Source of the DNA: Microbacterium sp. GCS4
Lineage (GTDB): Bacteria > Actinomycetota > Actinomycetes > Actinomycetales > Microbacteriaceae
Reading direction: 5' to 3'
Length of the DNA: 64,000 nt
Assembly (NCBI RefSeq): GCF_001262495.1
Contig: NZ_LGYE01000002.1
Location: 424,368-488,367, forward strand
Positions 1 to 7,804 of the stretch are shown piece after piece. Below the pieces are notes generated by a model. The model saw only the letters and a program-made list of their open reading frames with translations. It did no database searches and was not told the DNA's origin. The position numbers were made by a program, and so were the translations under genes. Position 1 is the first letter of the stretch; each line of letters starts with the position of its first letter.

Positions 1-3000
1 TGGCCTCGACCACAGCCGACCCCGATCCGGCCGACAACTCCTCGACGGTCGTGGTGCCCGTGACGGGCACGCCACAGGTCGAGCTCGTGAAACGCGCCGA
101 CGCCCCGACCGACTCCACAGGCGACGGGCGCATCGGCGCGGGCGATGCGGTGGCCTACACCTTCACGATCCGCAACACCGGTCCGGTGACGCTGACGGCC
201 GCGACGATCGAGGATCCCCTTCTGGGCGGGGAGGTCGGCTGCGCCGCGTTCGCCGCGCCGCTCCCCCCGGGAAGCGAGGTGACGTGCGCGCCCGTGCTGT
301 ACACGCTGAGCCAGGAGGACGTCGACCGGGGCACGCTCCGCAACGACGCGACGGTTCTCGCGCAGTCGGCGCGGGGGAGCGCGACGGATGAGGCCGCGGC
401 GGCCGTCACGGTGCCCGCGGTCAACGCGATCGACCTCGCCAAGTCCTCGAGCACCGTGGTCGACGTCGACGGGGACGGACGGGTGGATGCGGGGGACACG
501 ATCTCGTACACGTTCACGGTGACGAACGCCGGGACGACGACGCTGCGCGCCGTGCGGATCACCGACCCGATGCTCGGGGGCGGTGTCGTGTGCCCGGAGC
601 TGGTCGGCATCGCGATCGATCCGGGCGGATCCGTGAGGTGCCCGGCGGTGTCGTACACGCTGACGCAGGACGACATCGATTCCGGGGTCGTGCGCAACGA
701 CGCGTCCGTGGTCGCCGACGCGCCGATAGGGACGGTGAGGGACTCGGCCGCGGCATCCGCCGACCTCGACCGCACCGCCGCGATCGAGCTGAGCAAGACG
801 GCCGGCGACGTCATCGACGTCGACGACGACGGCATGATCGGCGCGGGCGACGCGGTCGAGTACACGTTCGCGGTGCGGAACACGGGCACCACGAGCGCGA
901 CCGGGGTGTCGGTCTCGGATCCGCTGCTCGGCACCGCGCCGCTGTGCGACCTCGGGGTGCTCGCGCCGGATGCCGTCGCGGAGTGCGGTCCGTTCCGGCA
1001 CACCCTCACGCAGGCTGAGGTCGAGGCAGGCATCATCCGCAACACGGCGTCGGTTCAGGGCACGAGCCCTCTCGGCGCGGTCGCGGACGACGCGGCCGTC
1101 GACGTGGTCGTGCAGGGGGAGAGCGTGATCCGCCTCACGAAGACGCCGGGGACGCCCGTCGACGCCACCGGCGACGGCCGGATCGGGGCGGGCGACACGG
1201 TCGCCTACACCTTCACCGTCCGGAACGCGGGGACTACGGTGCTGCGCGACATCGTGATCGAAGACGCCCGCCTCGACGGCGTGGTGGACTGCCCGGCGCT
1301 GGAGGGTCTCACGCTCGCGCCCGGAGAGTCGGCGACCTGCGGCGCGGTCGATCTCACCCTCACCCAGCGGGACATCGAGAGCGGCTCCGCGTTCAATGTC
1401 GCGAGTGCGAGCGCGGACAGTGCGCGCGGTGTGACCGAGGACACCACGTCCGCACGTGTGGAGGCCCGGGGCACCAGCGGCGTCGAGCTCGTGAAGACAG
1501 CCGGGCCCGTGGTCGACACGAACGCCGACGGTCGTGCGGGCGCCGGCGACACGATCGACTACACCTTCCTGGTGCGCAACACCGGCACGACCGCGCTGCG
1601 CGGGGTCGTGCTGGACGACCCGCTGCTCGGCGGTGCCGTGCCCTGCGAGGCGCTGGAGGAGCGTGCGGTGGTCCCCGGGGCGGAGGTCACGTGCGGTCCC
1701 GTGCCGTACGCGCTCTCCCAGGCGGACGCGGATGCCGGCACCGTGCACAACACGGCATCCGTCCTCGCCCGGTCGGTGGCGGGCGACGTCGGCGATGGTG
1801 CGGAGGCCGATTCGCCCGTGCCGGGTACGGACGGCATCGCGCTCACCAAGTCCGCCGTCTCCGTCGATGACGTCGACGGCGACGGGGCGATCGGCGCGGG
1901 TGACGCGGTCTCCTATGCATTCGTCGTCTCCCACACGGGGACGCGGACCCTGCGTGCCGCGGAGATCACGGACCCGATGCTGGGAGGCGCCGTCGCGTGC
2001 GCGGGACTCGACGGCGCGGATCTGGCTCCCGGGGCGGTCGTCTCGTGCGCTCCGGTCGTCCACACCCTCTCCCAGGAGGACGTGGACGGCGGACGGGTGC
2101 ACAACGAGGCCGTGGTGCGGGCGACAGCCCCGGGCGCCGTGATCGTCGAGGATGCGGCGGAGATCGAGGTCACGATCGACGGTTCGACGGGAATCGAGCT
2201 GCGCAAGTCCGCGGGAGCCGTGGCCGACGTCGACGCGGACGGCGCGATCGGCGCAGGAGACAGCGTGGCGTACTCGTTCCTGATCCGCAATGTCGGCAGC
2301 ACCACGCTGCGCGACGTCGCGCTGGACGATCCGCTGCTCGGCGGCGCCGTCGCGTGCCCTGCGCTGGTCGGCCTCGCGCTCTCGCCGGGAGCCGAGGTCG
2401 AGTGCGGGCCCGTGGAGCACCTCCTCGTTCAGCAGGACGTCGACGCCGGCATCCTCCGCAACACCGCCACGGTCGGCGCGCGGTCCGGGGCGGATGCCGT
2501 CGAGGACTCCGCCACGGTCGACGTCGAGGTCACCGGTGCGTCCCGCATCGGCCTGCTCAAGTCGGCGGCGGCCACGGTCGATGCGAACGGCAGCGGACGA
2601 GTGGATGCCGGCGACACCATCGCCTACACCTTCACCGTGACGAACCTCGGGACGACCGGTCTGCGCGACGTGGTCGTCGCGGATCCGCGCCTCGACGGCG
2701 ACATCCGGTGCGACGCCGTCGACCTCGAGCCCGGCCGCTCCACGATCTGCCACGGCATCGCGGCCGTGCTCACTCAGTCGGAGATCGATGCCGGCGAGAT
2801 CGTGAACACCGCGACAACGACCGCGGCGAGGACGAACGGCGAGACCGTGTCCGCCCAGGCGACCGTGCGCACACCCGTCGAGAACCAGCCCGCGATCGCC
2901 CTCGTCAAGTCCGGCGGCGAGTACGCCGACGACGACGGCGACCGGAAGGTGAGCCCCGGCGACTCGGTGGCGTTCCGGTTCTCCGTGACCAACACCGGAG

Positions 3001-3377
3001 CGCGGTCGCTCACGGACATCGTGATCGAGGATCCGCAGCTCGGCGGTCGACTGGACTGCCGGATCCCCGACCTGGCGCCGGGGGAGACCACCGGATGCGG
3101 ACCGGTCCGCTACCGCCTTACCGGGGTCGACGTCGCGTCCGGCGAGGTCGTCAACGTCGCGACTGTGAGCGCCGCTGCGGGCGCCGTGGTCGTGACGTCC
3201 GGCGCGACCGCCTCCGTCGACGTGTCGTCCCTGGCGGCCACCGGCGGGGCCACGTCGATCGCGGCGGTCGCCGCCGTCGTGCTGCTCGTGCTCGGCGGCC
3301 TGATGCTCGCGCTCGCCCGGCAGCGCCGTCGGCATGGTCAGCGGGTGCGGCGCAGGCGGAGCCCGGGGAACGTGTGA
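1..3377 (+). CDS. DUF11-repeat cell-surface protein, 5' truncated by window edge
   Basis: The frame is open from base 3 and runs 1124 residues to the stop, so the N-terminus lies outside the window. At least nine tandem units of about 117 residues are visible. Each starts with a strand of the type IELVKSA, followed by an Asp-rich loop (for example DVDGDGRVDAGD) and then YTFTVTNTGTTTL, DPLLGG, two Cys, and a closing NTASV strand. This is the DUF11 / conserved-repeat Ig-like domain of Gram-positive surface proteins. The C-terminus has LAATGG, a hydrophobic stretch of about 21 residues and an Arg-rich tail, resembling an LPXTG-type sorting signal or a simple membrane anchor. It is probably a secreted stalk or adhesin-like protein; the ligand is unknown. 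Paired Cys in each unit suggest intradomain disulfides. Confidence 0.9.
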   Translation, partial: ASTTADPDPADNSSTVVVPVTGTPQVELVKRADAPTDSTGDGRIGAGDAVAYTFTIRNTGPVTLTAATIEDPLLGGEVGCAAFAAPLPPGSEVTCAPVLYTLSQEDVDRGTLRNDATVLAQSARGSATDEAAAAVTVPAVNAIDLAKSSSTVVDVDGDGRVDAGDTISYTFTVTNAGTTTLRAVRITDPMLGGGVVCPELVGIAIDPGGSVRCPAVSYTLTQDDIDSGVVRNDASVVADAPIGTVRDSAAASADLDRTAAIELSKTAGDVIDVDDDGMIGAGDAVEYTFAVRNTGTTSATGVSVSDPLLGTAPLCDLGVLAPDAVAECGPFRHTLTQAEVEAGIIRNTASVQGTSPLGAVADDAAVDVVVQGESVIRLTKTPGTPVDATGDGRIGAGDTVAYTFTVRNAGTTVLRDIVIEDARLDGVVDCPALEGLTLAPGESATCGAVDLTLTQRDIESGSAFNVASASADSARGVTEDTTSARVEARGTSGVELVKTAGPVVDTNADGRAGAGDTIDYTFLVRNTGTTALRGVVLDDPLLGGAVPCEALEERAVVPGAEVTCGPVPYALSQADADAGTVHNTASVLARSVAGDVGDGAEADSPVPGTDGIALTKSAVSVDDVDGDGAIGAGDAVSYAFVVSHTGTRTLRAAEITDPMLGGAVACAGLDGADLAPGAVVSCAPVVHTLSQEDVDGGRVHNEAVVRATAPGAVIVEDAAEIEVTIDGSTGIELRKSAGAVADVDADGAIGAGDSVAYSFLIRNVGSTTLRDVALDDPLLGGAVACPALVGLALSPGAEVECGPVEHLLVQQDVDAGILRNTATVGARSGADAVEDSATVDVEVTGASRIGLLKSAAATVDANGSGRVDAGDTIAYTFTVTNLGTTGLRDVVVADPRLDGDIRCDAVDLEPGRSTICHGIAAVLTQSEIDAGEIVNTATTTAARTNGETVSAQATVRTPVENQPAIALVKSGGEYADDDGDRKVSPGDSVAFRFSVTNTGARSLTDIVIEDPQLGGRLDCRIPDLAPGETTGCGPVRYRLTGVDVASGEVVNVATVSAAAGAVVVTSGATASVDVSSLAATGGATSIAAVAAVVLLVLGGLMLALARQRRRHGQRVRRRRSPGNV

Positions 3378-3441
3378 GTTCCGCGGCCCGTCCCCGTTGC
3401 GTCACCGCGCGTTCACGCACCGCCGTTACCATGGATCTCGA

Positions 3442-3565
3442 TAGCGCCTAGGGTTCCGGGGCGCGATGCCGGCCGGACGGTCGGGATCGCCCCGTCTGGT
3501 CCGAGCGGCGCCACGGCCTCCCTCCGCAGGGACGCCGTCATCTGACAGGACAAAAGCCCGGAGGA
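3442..3565 (+). promoter_or_regulatory. ykkC-family (guanidine-I type) riboswitch aptamer
   Basis: The leader carries, in order, the conserved blocks of the ykkC RNA: CTAGGGTTCCG (3448-3458), CTGGTCCGAG (3496-3505), ACGG (3513-3516) and GGACAAAAGCCCGG (3548-3561). Between them lie a hairpin pairing 3473-3480 with 3492-3499 (one G-U) and a hairpin spanning 3513-3538. Subtype 1 binds guanidinium; subtype 2 members bind ppGpp, PRPP or nucleotides. The subtype cannot be fixed by eye. An EamA exporter downstream fits guanidine export better than amino-acid or purine synthesis. Confidence 0.85.
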
Positions 3566-3601
3566 CCCTCTTCGTCGCGCCTCGCGACGCAGGGAAGGGT
3601 C
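3564..3601 (+). promoter_or_regulatory. Putative expression platform hairpin sequestering the EamA ribosome binding site
   Basis: GACCCT (3564-3569) can pair with AGGGTC (3596-3601), and GTCGCG (3574-3579) with CGCGAC (3583-3588). The 3' arm contains the purine-rich Shine-Dalgarno AGGGAAGGG, 6-7 nt before the ATG at 3606. The 5' arm touches the last bases of the aptamer. This suggests ligand control of translation initiation rather than termination, since no T-tract follows. Confidence 0.55.
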
Positions 3602-3605
3602 GGTC

Positions 3606-4472
3606 ATGTCCGCGTTCGCGTTCGTCCTCGTCATCACCGCTGCTCTCGCGCACGCGGCCTGGAACGTCATCGCGCACGGCGTGAGCCGGGCGGGCACGCC
3701 GTTCCTCTGGTGGGGCGCGGTCGGGAGCACGGTCGTGTGGCTCGGCGTCATCCCGTTCACGGGCGGACTCGGAACCGACGACCTGTGGGGCTTCACGTTG
3801 GGCGTCGCGGTGTCCGGCGTGCTCCACGTGCTCTACATGGCCGTGCTGCAGCGCGGATATCGCGAGGGCAATCTGTCCACCGTGTACGCGACGGCCCGCG
3901 GCACCGGACCCTTCCTGTCGGTGATCGTCGCGGTGCTGCTGCTCGGCGAACGCCCCTCGGCCGTGGCACTGCTCGGCGTCGCGGCGATCATCGTGGGGGT
4001 GGTCGCGATCGGGCTCGTCGACCGCGGGCGCTCCGGCGGCGTGCGGCGACGCATCGACCCCGGGCTCGTGTTCGGCCTGTTGACGGGCGTCGCGATCGCC
4101 GCGTACACGATCTGGGACGCCAACGCCGTGCGCACCTGGAGTCTCTCGCCGGTCGCGTTCATGGTGGGTACGACGCTGCTCGAGATCCCCTTCTACACGG
4201 TCGGTGTGCGGGGGCGGTGGTCGGCCGTGCGGATGCTGTGGACGACGCAGTGGCGGCGGATCACGGCGTTCAGCATCCTGTCGCCGCTGTCGTACATCCT
4301 CGTCCTCACGGCGATCCAGATCGCGCCGGTCGCGCTCGTCGCGCCGTTGCGCGAGGTGAGCGTCGTGCTCGTGAGCCTCTTCGGCGTCTTCGTGCTGCGC
4401 GAGAGTCGCCCCGGGTGGCGGATCGCAGCGTCAGCGGTCGTCGCCGCGGGCATCGTCCTGCTGGCGCTGTGA
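3606..4472 (+). CDS. EamA/DMT-family transporter under riboswitch control
   Basis: A 288-residue polytopic membrane protein of the drug/metabolite transporter superfamily: about ten hydrophobic segments in two EamA halves, with N-terminal HAAWNVIAHG and a second half ending in APLREVSVVLVSLFGVFVL. The 10-TM length is normal for EamA. ATG at 3606 follows AGGGAAGGG at good spacing. The ykkC-type leader directly upstream suggests an exporter for guanidinium or a related compound; known guanidine exporters are the much shorter SMR proteins, so this would be a different solution. The substrate is inferred from the riboswitch only. No gene follows on the same strand. Confidence 0.85.
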   Translation: MSAFAFVLVITAALAHAAWNVIAHGVSRAGTPFLWWGAVGSTVVWLGVIPFTGGLGTDDLWGFTLGVAVSGVLHVLYMAVLQRGYREGNLSTVYATARGTGPFLSVIVAVLLLGERPSAVALLGVAAIIVGVVAIGLVDRGRSGGVRRRIDPGLVFGLLTGVAIAAYTIWDANAVRTWSLSPVAFMVGTTLLEIPFYTVGVRGRWSAVRMLWTTQWRRITAFSILSPLSYILVLTAIQIAPVALVAPLREVSVVLVSLFGVFVLRESRPGWRIAASAVVAAGIVLLAL

Positions 4473-4514
4473 ATCGTGCCGTCGGCGCGGTGAGCGGATC
4501 CGGTCGACCCGATC

Positions 4515-5168
4515 TCAGCGGAACTCGACGAGTCCCGCGTGGGCTGCCGTCACGAGGATCTGCACGCGATCACGCACGTGCCACTTCGACATGATGCGTC
4601 CGAGGTGGGCCTTGACCGTCCCCTCGGACACGATCAGCGACCGTGCGATCTCGGCGTTCGACATGCCCTGGGCGAGGCGCTGCAGCACTTCCTGCTCACG
4701 GTCGGTGAGCTCTTCGAGCGTGCCGTCGCTCGTGACGGGCTCGGTGTCGCGCACGTGCTTGATGAGCAGCGAGGCGATCCGCGGCGACAGCGAGCTCTGG
4801 CCGCTGTACACCTCGCGCACGGCCGACACGATGCTCGCGGCACTGGAGTCCTTGAGCATGTAGCCGGAGGCGCCGGCGCTGAGCATCGGCAGAACGGTGT
4901 CGCTGCCGTCGAGCGTGGTCACGGCGAGGATGCGGATCTCCGGCCAGCGTTCGGCGATCACGGCGGTGGCCTCGATGCCGTTCATCTCGGGCATCTGCAC
5001 ATCCATCATCACGACGTCTGGACGCTCGCGTTCGACGGTGTCGATGCCCTCGAGTCCGGTCTCCGCCTCGGCGATCACGGTGATCTCGGGGTCGCGGGAC
5101 ACGAAGTGGGACAGGGCAGAGCGCACGAGGGGATCGTCATCGACGATCACGACACGGATTTCCGGCAT
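4515..5168 (-). CDS. NarL/LuxR-family response regulator
   Basis: 217 residues: receiver domain at 1-120 with acidic pocket VDDDP, phospho-acceptor Asp56 in MMDVQMPEMNG and the switch Thr region AVTTLDG, then a LuxR/GerE helix-turn-helix at about 150-205 (LTDREQEVLQRLAQGMSNAE, GTVKAH). It is transcribed away from the sensor kinase at 5394, across a 225-bp region that also holds a tiny peptide gene. It is the obvious partner of that kinase. A 16-bp palindrome 39 bp upstream of its start (5207-5222) is a plausible autoregulatory binding site. Confidence 0.93.
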   Translation of the reverse strand: MPEIRVVIVDDDPLVRSALSHFVSRDPEITVIAEAETGLEGIDTVERERPDVVMMDVQMPEMNGIEATAVIAERWPEIRILAVTTLDGSDTVLPMLSAGASGYMLKDSSAASIVSAVREVYSGQSSLSPRIASLLIKHVRDTEPVTSDGTLEELTDREQEVLQRLAQGMSNAEIARSLIVSEGTVKAHLGRIMSKWHVRDRVQILVTAAHAGLVEFR

Positions 5169-5206
5169 GCAGGAAGCCTACCTGCGGCGCGTCGATCAGC
5201 GAAGGA

Positions 5207-5222
5207 CTAGACCTTCGTCTAG
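5207..5222. promoter_or_regulatory. Palindrome CTAGAC-N4-GTCTAG, candidate response-regulator operator (copy 1)
   Basis: CTAGACCTTCGTCTAG is a perfect 6+6 palindrome, and flanking A and T extend it to 18 bp. It sits in the divergent promoter region between the response regulator and the peptide-kinase unit. A second copy with the same arms lies at 6668-6683. Binding by the NarL-type regulator is inferred from position and symmetry. Confidence 0.55.
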
Positions 5223-5316
5223 TCAGCTCTAGCGGAAAGACAGATGTGCGGAGCTCAGATCGCCGAGAAGATGTAATCACGACTTCACAAAAGACCAACT
5301 CAGGAGGTGAATTGAT

Positions 5317-5364
5317 ATGACTTTTTGGCAGGGTGTCGGTAAGTTCTTTGGCTTCACTCGCTAA
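5317..5364 (+). CDS. 15-residue cationic aromatic peptide (MTFWQGVGKFFGFTR)
   Basis: ATG at 5317 is preceded by AGGAGGTGA (5302-5310), which is fully complementary to the 16S 3' end, at ideal spacing. The product has five aromatic residues, a net charge of about +2, and no Asp or Glu. The stop at 5362-5364 is 29 nt before the histidine kinase start, so the two are probably co-transcribed. The region is about 44% GC (59 of 133 bases, 5261-5393), strikingly AT-rich for this genome. No leader or protease site is recognisable. Possible roles are a leaderless signal peptide sensed by the kinase, a membrane-active peptide, or a regulatory leader. I do not recognise a family. Confidence 0.6.
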   Translation: MTFWQGVGKFFGFTR

Positions 5365-5393
5365 TATATCTGGCGAATAGGAGATACTGAAGC

Positions 5394-6671
5394 ATGGCTT
5401 TAAGTCCGAGAAGCGCACGGGATACGACGGGCGCGCGTCTCGGCAAGGGCGAGAAGCTGATCGCCCTGGAACGGATCTTCGTTCTCGCGATCCTCGTCAC
5501 GATCCTGACTGTCGACGTCATCGGGTATTTCGTCCCTCCGGGGGTGGACCCGTTCGTCGCTGCGATCGGTGTCGCGACGACCGTCTCGCTCGGCCTCTAT
5601 CTCTGGTCTCCTCTCTATGCGACATGCGCGCTCGCCGTGGTGTTCGCACTCTCCTTCCTCACGGGCAGTGAATCCCAGGTCCTGATCGCCGCCGCTTTCG
5701 CGGCCGGTCTGATCATGCGCCTCGGGTGGAACGCCCTGATCCTCTCCTATGCAGGTCTGTTCCTGGTCGCGACGGCGCTCGTCGCTCTCTCCGACCCGGA
5801 AGGCCCTGCCAACATCAGTGTCGGCATCTTCCTCATCAGCGCGGCGGTGTCCGGTGCCATCGGATACGCGCTGAGACTCGCCTTCGCCCGAGGGCGCAGA
5901 CTCGAGGTGGAACTGGCCGAGAAGGCCGAACAGGAACGACAGGCGGTTCTCGCCGAGCGACGATGGATCGCCGGCGAGTTGCACGACAGCATCGCCCATC
6001 ACCTCACGGTGGTGTCGCTGCACGTGCAGATGCTCGACGACGCCGACGCGAGTCCGGCGTCGCAGGAGGCCATCCGCATCGCGGCCCGCAAGGCTATGAC
6101 GGACCTCCGCTTCGTGATCGATCTCGCCGATGACGGTCCCCGCGCAGCGGGTATGCCGACCGGCGACCTCGCCGCCTCGATCTCCGAGGCCGCCGAGGAG
6201 TTCGAATCAGCCGGCCACACCGTGCTGCTCGTGGGCGACCCCGCCGATGAGCGCATTCCGCGTGCCGCTGAGATCATCTTCGCGCGCATCATGCGCGAGT
6301 CCGCCACCAACGTGCTCAAGTACGCGGGGCAGGGGCAGATCGAGATCCGCCTCGACGTGACGGACGACGCCGCAGGGCTGACCATCGGCAGCCCTCTTTC
6401 GGCGAGCCCCCGGCGTGAACTCTCGTCCAGCCGCACCGGCATCGGCCGCATGGCCGAGCGCGTGCTCGGCGCGAGCGGCGAGTTCAGCGCCGGCGAGGTC
6501 GACGGCCGCTGGGTCGTCGCCGCCCACCTGCCCATCGCCCGCCAGGCGCGGGACACGGACGACGCGCCCGCCGCGGATGTCGGCGCACCGAGCGCGGAGG
6601 CGGTAGAGTCCTCGGAAGGTGCCCGCGTCGAGACTCGAGTTCTCCGCAGGGCGAGGCGCAAGCAGAACTAG
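5394..6671 (+). CDS. NarL-family (HisKA_3) sensor histidine kinase
   Basis: 425 residues. About five membrane segments span residues 25-165, with very short loops and no sizeable extracellular domain, as in kinases that sense membrane-bound or small hydrophobic cues. A short coiled coil follows (165-190), then the HisKA_3 box ELHDSIAHHLT with His197, and an HATPase domain with N-box RESATNVLKYAG and G-box RTGIGRMAERV. The last 45 residues are low-complexity. The start is chosen at ATG 5394 with AGGAG 10 nt upstream. It follows the 15-residue peptide gene by 29 nt and is divergent from its presumed response regulator. A palindrome overlaps its stop codon. Confidence 0.92.
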   Translation: MALSPRSARDTTGARLGKGEKLIALERIFVLAILVTILTVDVIGYFVPPGVDPFVAAIGVATTVSLGLYLWSPLYATCALAVVFALSFLTGSESQVLIAAAFAAGLIMRLGWNALILSYAGLFLVATALVALSDPEGPANISVGIFLISAAVSGAIGYALRLAFARGRRLEVELAEKAEQERQAVLAERRWIAGELHDSIAHHLTVVSLHVQMLDDADASPASQEAIRIAARKAMTDLRFVIDLADDGPRAAGMPTGDLAASISEAAEEFESAGHTVLLVGDPADERIPRAAEIIFARIMRESATNVLKYAGQGQIEIRLDVTDDAAGLTIGSPLSASPRRELSSSRTGIGRMAERVLGASGEFSAGEVDGRWVVAAHLPIARQARDTDDAPAADVGAPSAEAVESSEGARVETRVLRRARRKQN

Positions 6672-6683
6672 ACGAAAGTCTAG
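6668..6683. promoter_or_regulatory. Palindrome CTAGAC-N4-GTCTAG, candidate response-regulator operator (copy 2)
   Basis: CTAGACGAAAGTCTAG repeats the arms of the palindrome at 5207-5222 with a different centre. It overlaps the TAG stop of the kinase gene (6669-6671). No T-tract follows, and a 6-bp stem is short for a terminator, so a protein-binding site is more likely. Confidence 0.45.
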
Positions 6684-6771
6684 GCAATGTCTCGACGTTC
6701 GATGGTGTTCCTTGGTGCACCGGGACGCTTACCTTGGTACTACCCCAGAAATAGCGCATCCCCAGCGCTTT

Positions 6772-6838
6772 GATCGCGAGCGCGATCCTTGGAATCTGAT
6801 CCCCATCGCGCTCGCGATCGGCTTCTCCGGAACCGATC
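6772..6838. terminator. Perfect 15-bp inverted repeat with overlapping second hairpin, convergent junction
   Basis: Bases 6772-6786 (GATCGCGAGCGCGAT) are the exact reverse complement of 6805-6819, with an 18-nt loop. The right arm overlaps a second stem pairing GATCGG (6816-6821) with CCGATC (6833-6838). It lies between the converging kinase and gntR genes, where a bidirectional terminator is expected. There is no clear T-tract, so factor-independent termination is uncertain. Confidence 0.45.
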
Positions 6839-6889
6839 AGGTTCTCCGCCGTTCGCTGCGCGCATCGCCCTCGTTCGTTGGACGCCGGT

Positions 6890-7633
6890 TCAGCCGCCTA
6901 CGGCGCGCATGTAGTGTCCGTCTGTGGATATCCCGGATGCCGCGACCGTGAACCGCACGACCTCGCTGAGGTAACGGTCCTCCGATGCCTCGAAGATCCG
7001 GCCTTCCGCATCCCGCGAGATGCGGATCAGGCGAAGGATCGGGGTGCCCTGCGGGACACGCAGCAGCGCCGCATCCTGCTCATCGGCTGCCACGGCATCG
7101 ATCTGATGCTGCAGTCCCACGATCGGATGGCCGATAGACGCCAGATGTTCGGTGATGGAGATCTGATCCGTGTCCACCTCGAAGAGCCTCCGTCCGGGGA
7201 CCTCCGTATAGAAGAGTCGCTCGAGCATGGTCGGACGTCCATCCAGTAGACGCAGGCGCACCACGCTCACGATCGTGGCCTCCGGCGCGACGCCGAGCAG
7301 CTCGGCGCGATCGCCGGCGCGGCGGAGGCTCAGCTCCTGGGTCTCGGCTCCCGGGGCGACGCCCAGCTCCCGCGCCCACCGGGTGAACGGGACCGACACG
7401 TCGACCGCCTGACTCGCCTTGCGCGCGACCACGCGGGCCGGACGCCCGCGACCCGTCTCGATCAGGCCCTCTCCGCGCAGACGCGCCAGCGCGTTGCGGA
7501 TGGGTCCGCGGGACGTGCTCCATCGTTCGGCGAGCTCCGCCTCGGTGGGGACGTCGTCTCCCGGGCGCAGCGCCCCCGTCGCGATCTGGGTGCGCAGGTC
7601 GTCGGCGATCTGGGTGTACACAGCTTCGGCCAC
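6890..7633 (-). CDS. GntR-family transcriptional regulator (HutC/UTRA type)
   Basis: 247 residues: N-terminal winged helix at about 1-70 (YTQIADDLRTQIATGALRPG, PTEAELAERWSTSRGPIRNA) and a C-terminal UTRA ligand domain at about 90-240, ending in a DRYLSEVVRF-type segment. It is divergent from the phosphonate transporter operon starting at 7805, so it probably controls that operon in response to a phosphonate or a breakdown product. The 171-bp divergent region holds two small palindromes. A second, related GntR/UTRA gene is at 29606. Confidence 0.9.
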   Translation of the reverse strand: MAEAVYTQIADDLRTQIATGALRPGDDVPTEAELAERWSTSRGPIRNALARLRGEGLIETGRGRPARVVARKASQAVDVSVPFTRWARELGVAPGAETQELSLRRAGDRAELLGVAPEATIVSVVRLRLLDGRPTMLERLFYTEVPGRRLFEVDTDQISITEHLASIGHPIVGLQHQIDAVAADEQDAALLRVPQGTPILRLIRISRDAEGRIFEASEDRYLSEVVRFTVAASGISTDGHYMRAVGG

Positions 7634-7718
7634 ATAGGCATACTACTTCGCCATGTTGACGCCCGTCTCGCTGTTCGATGCGCGTTCATCCGCACGAATC
7701 CCCGGTGAACGACACCTG

Positions 7719-7744
7719 AACTCTTCCGAGTTAGGTACATATGT
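7719..7744. promoter_or_regulatory. Small palindromes in the gntR/phnD divergent region
   Basis: AACTC-TTCC-GAGTT (7719-7732) is a perfect inverted repeat, and ACATATGT (7737-7744) is an 8-bp palindrome directly after it. They lie 61-86 bp upstream of the phnD start and are candidates for the GntR operator or promoter core. The evidence is positional only. Confidence 0.35.
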
Positions 7745-7804
7745 CGCGCTTCCTCCTGTCAGAGTTACCCGTGGATCACCCCCTCACACCTCTGAAAGGT
7801 CCTC

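Noticed and set aside
5137..5418. 93-residue minus-strand frame across the kinase/regulator gap
   Set aside because: No ribosome binding site; crosses the palindrome and peptide gene antisense, with no family resemblance.
6668..6683. Intrinsic terminator of the kinase gene
   Set aside because: Stem is only 6 bp with no T-tract, and the identical arms at 5207 point to a protein-binding site.
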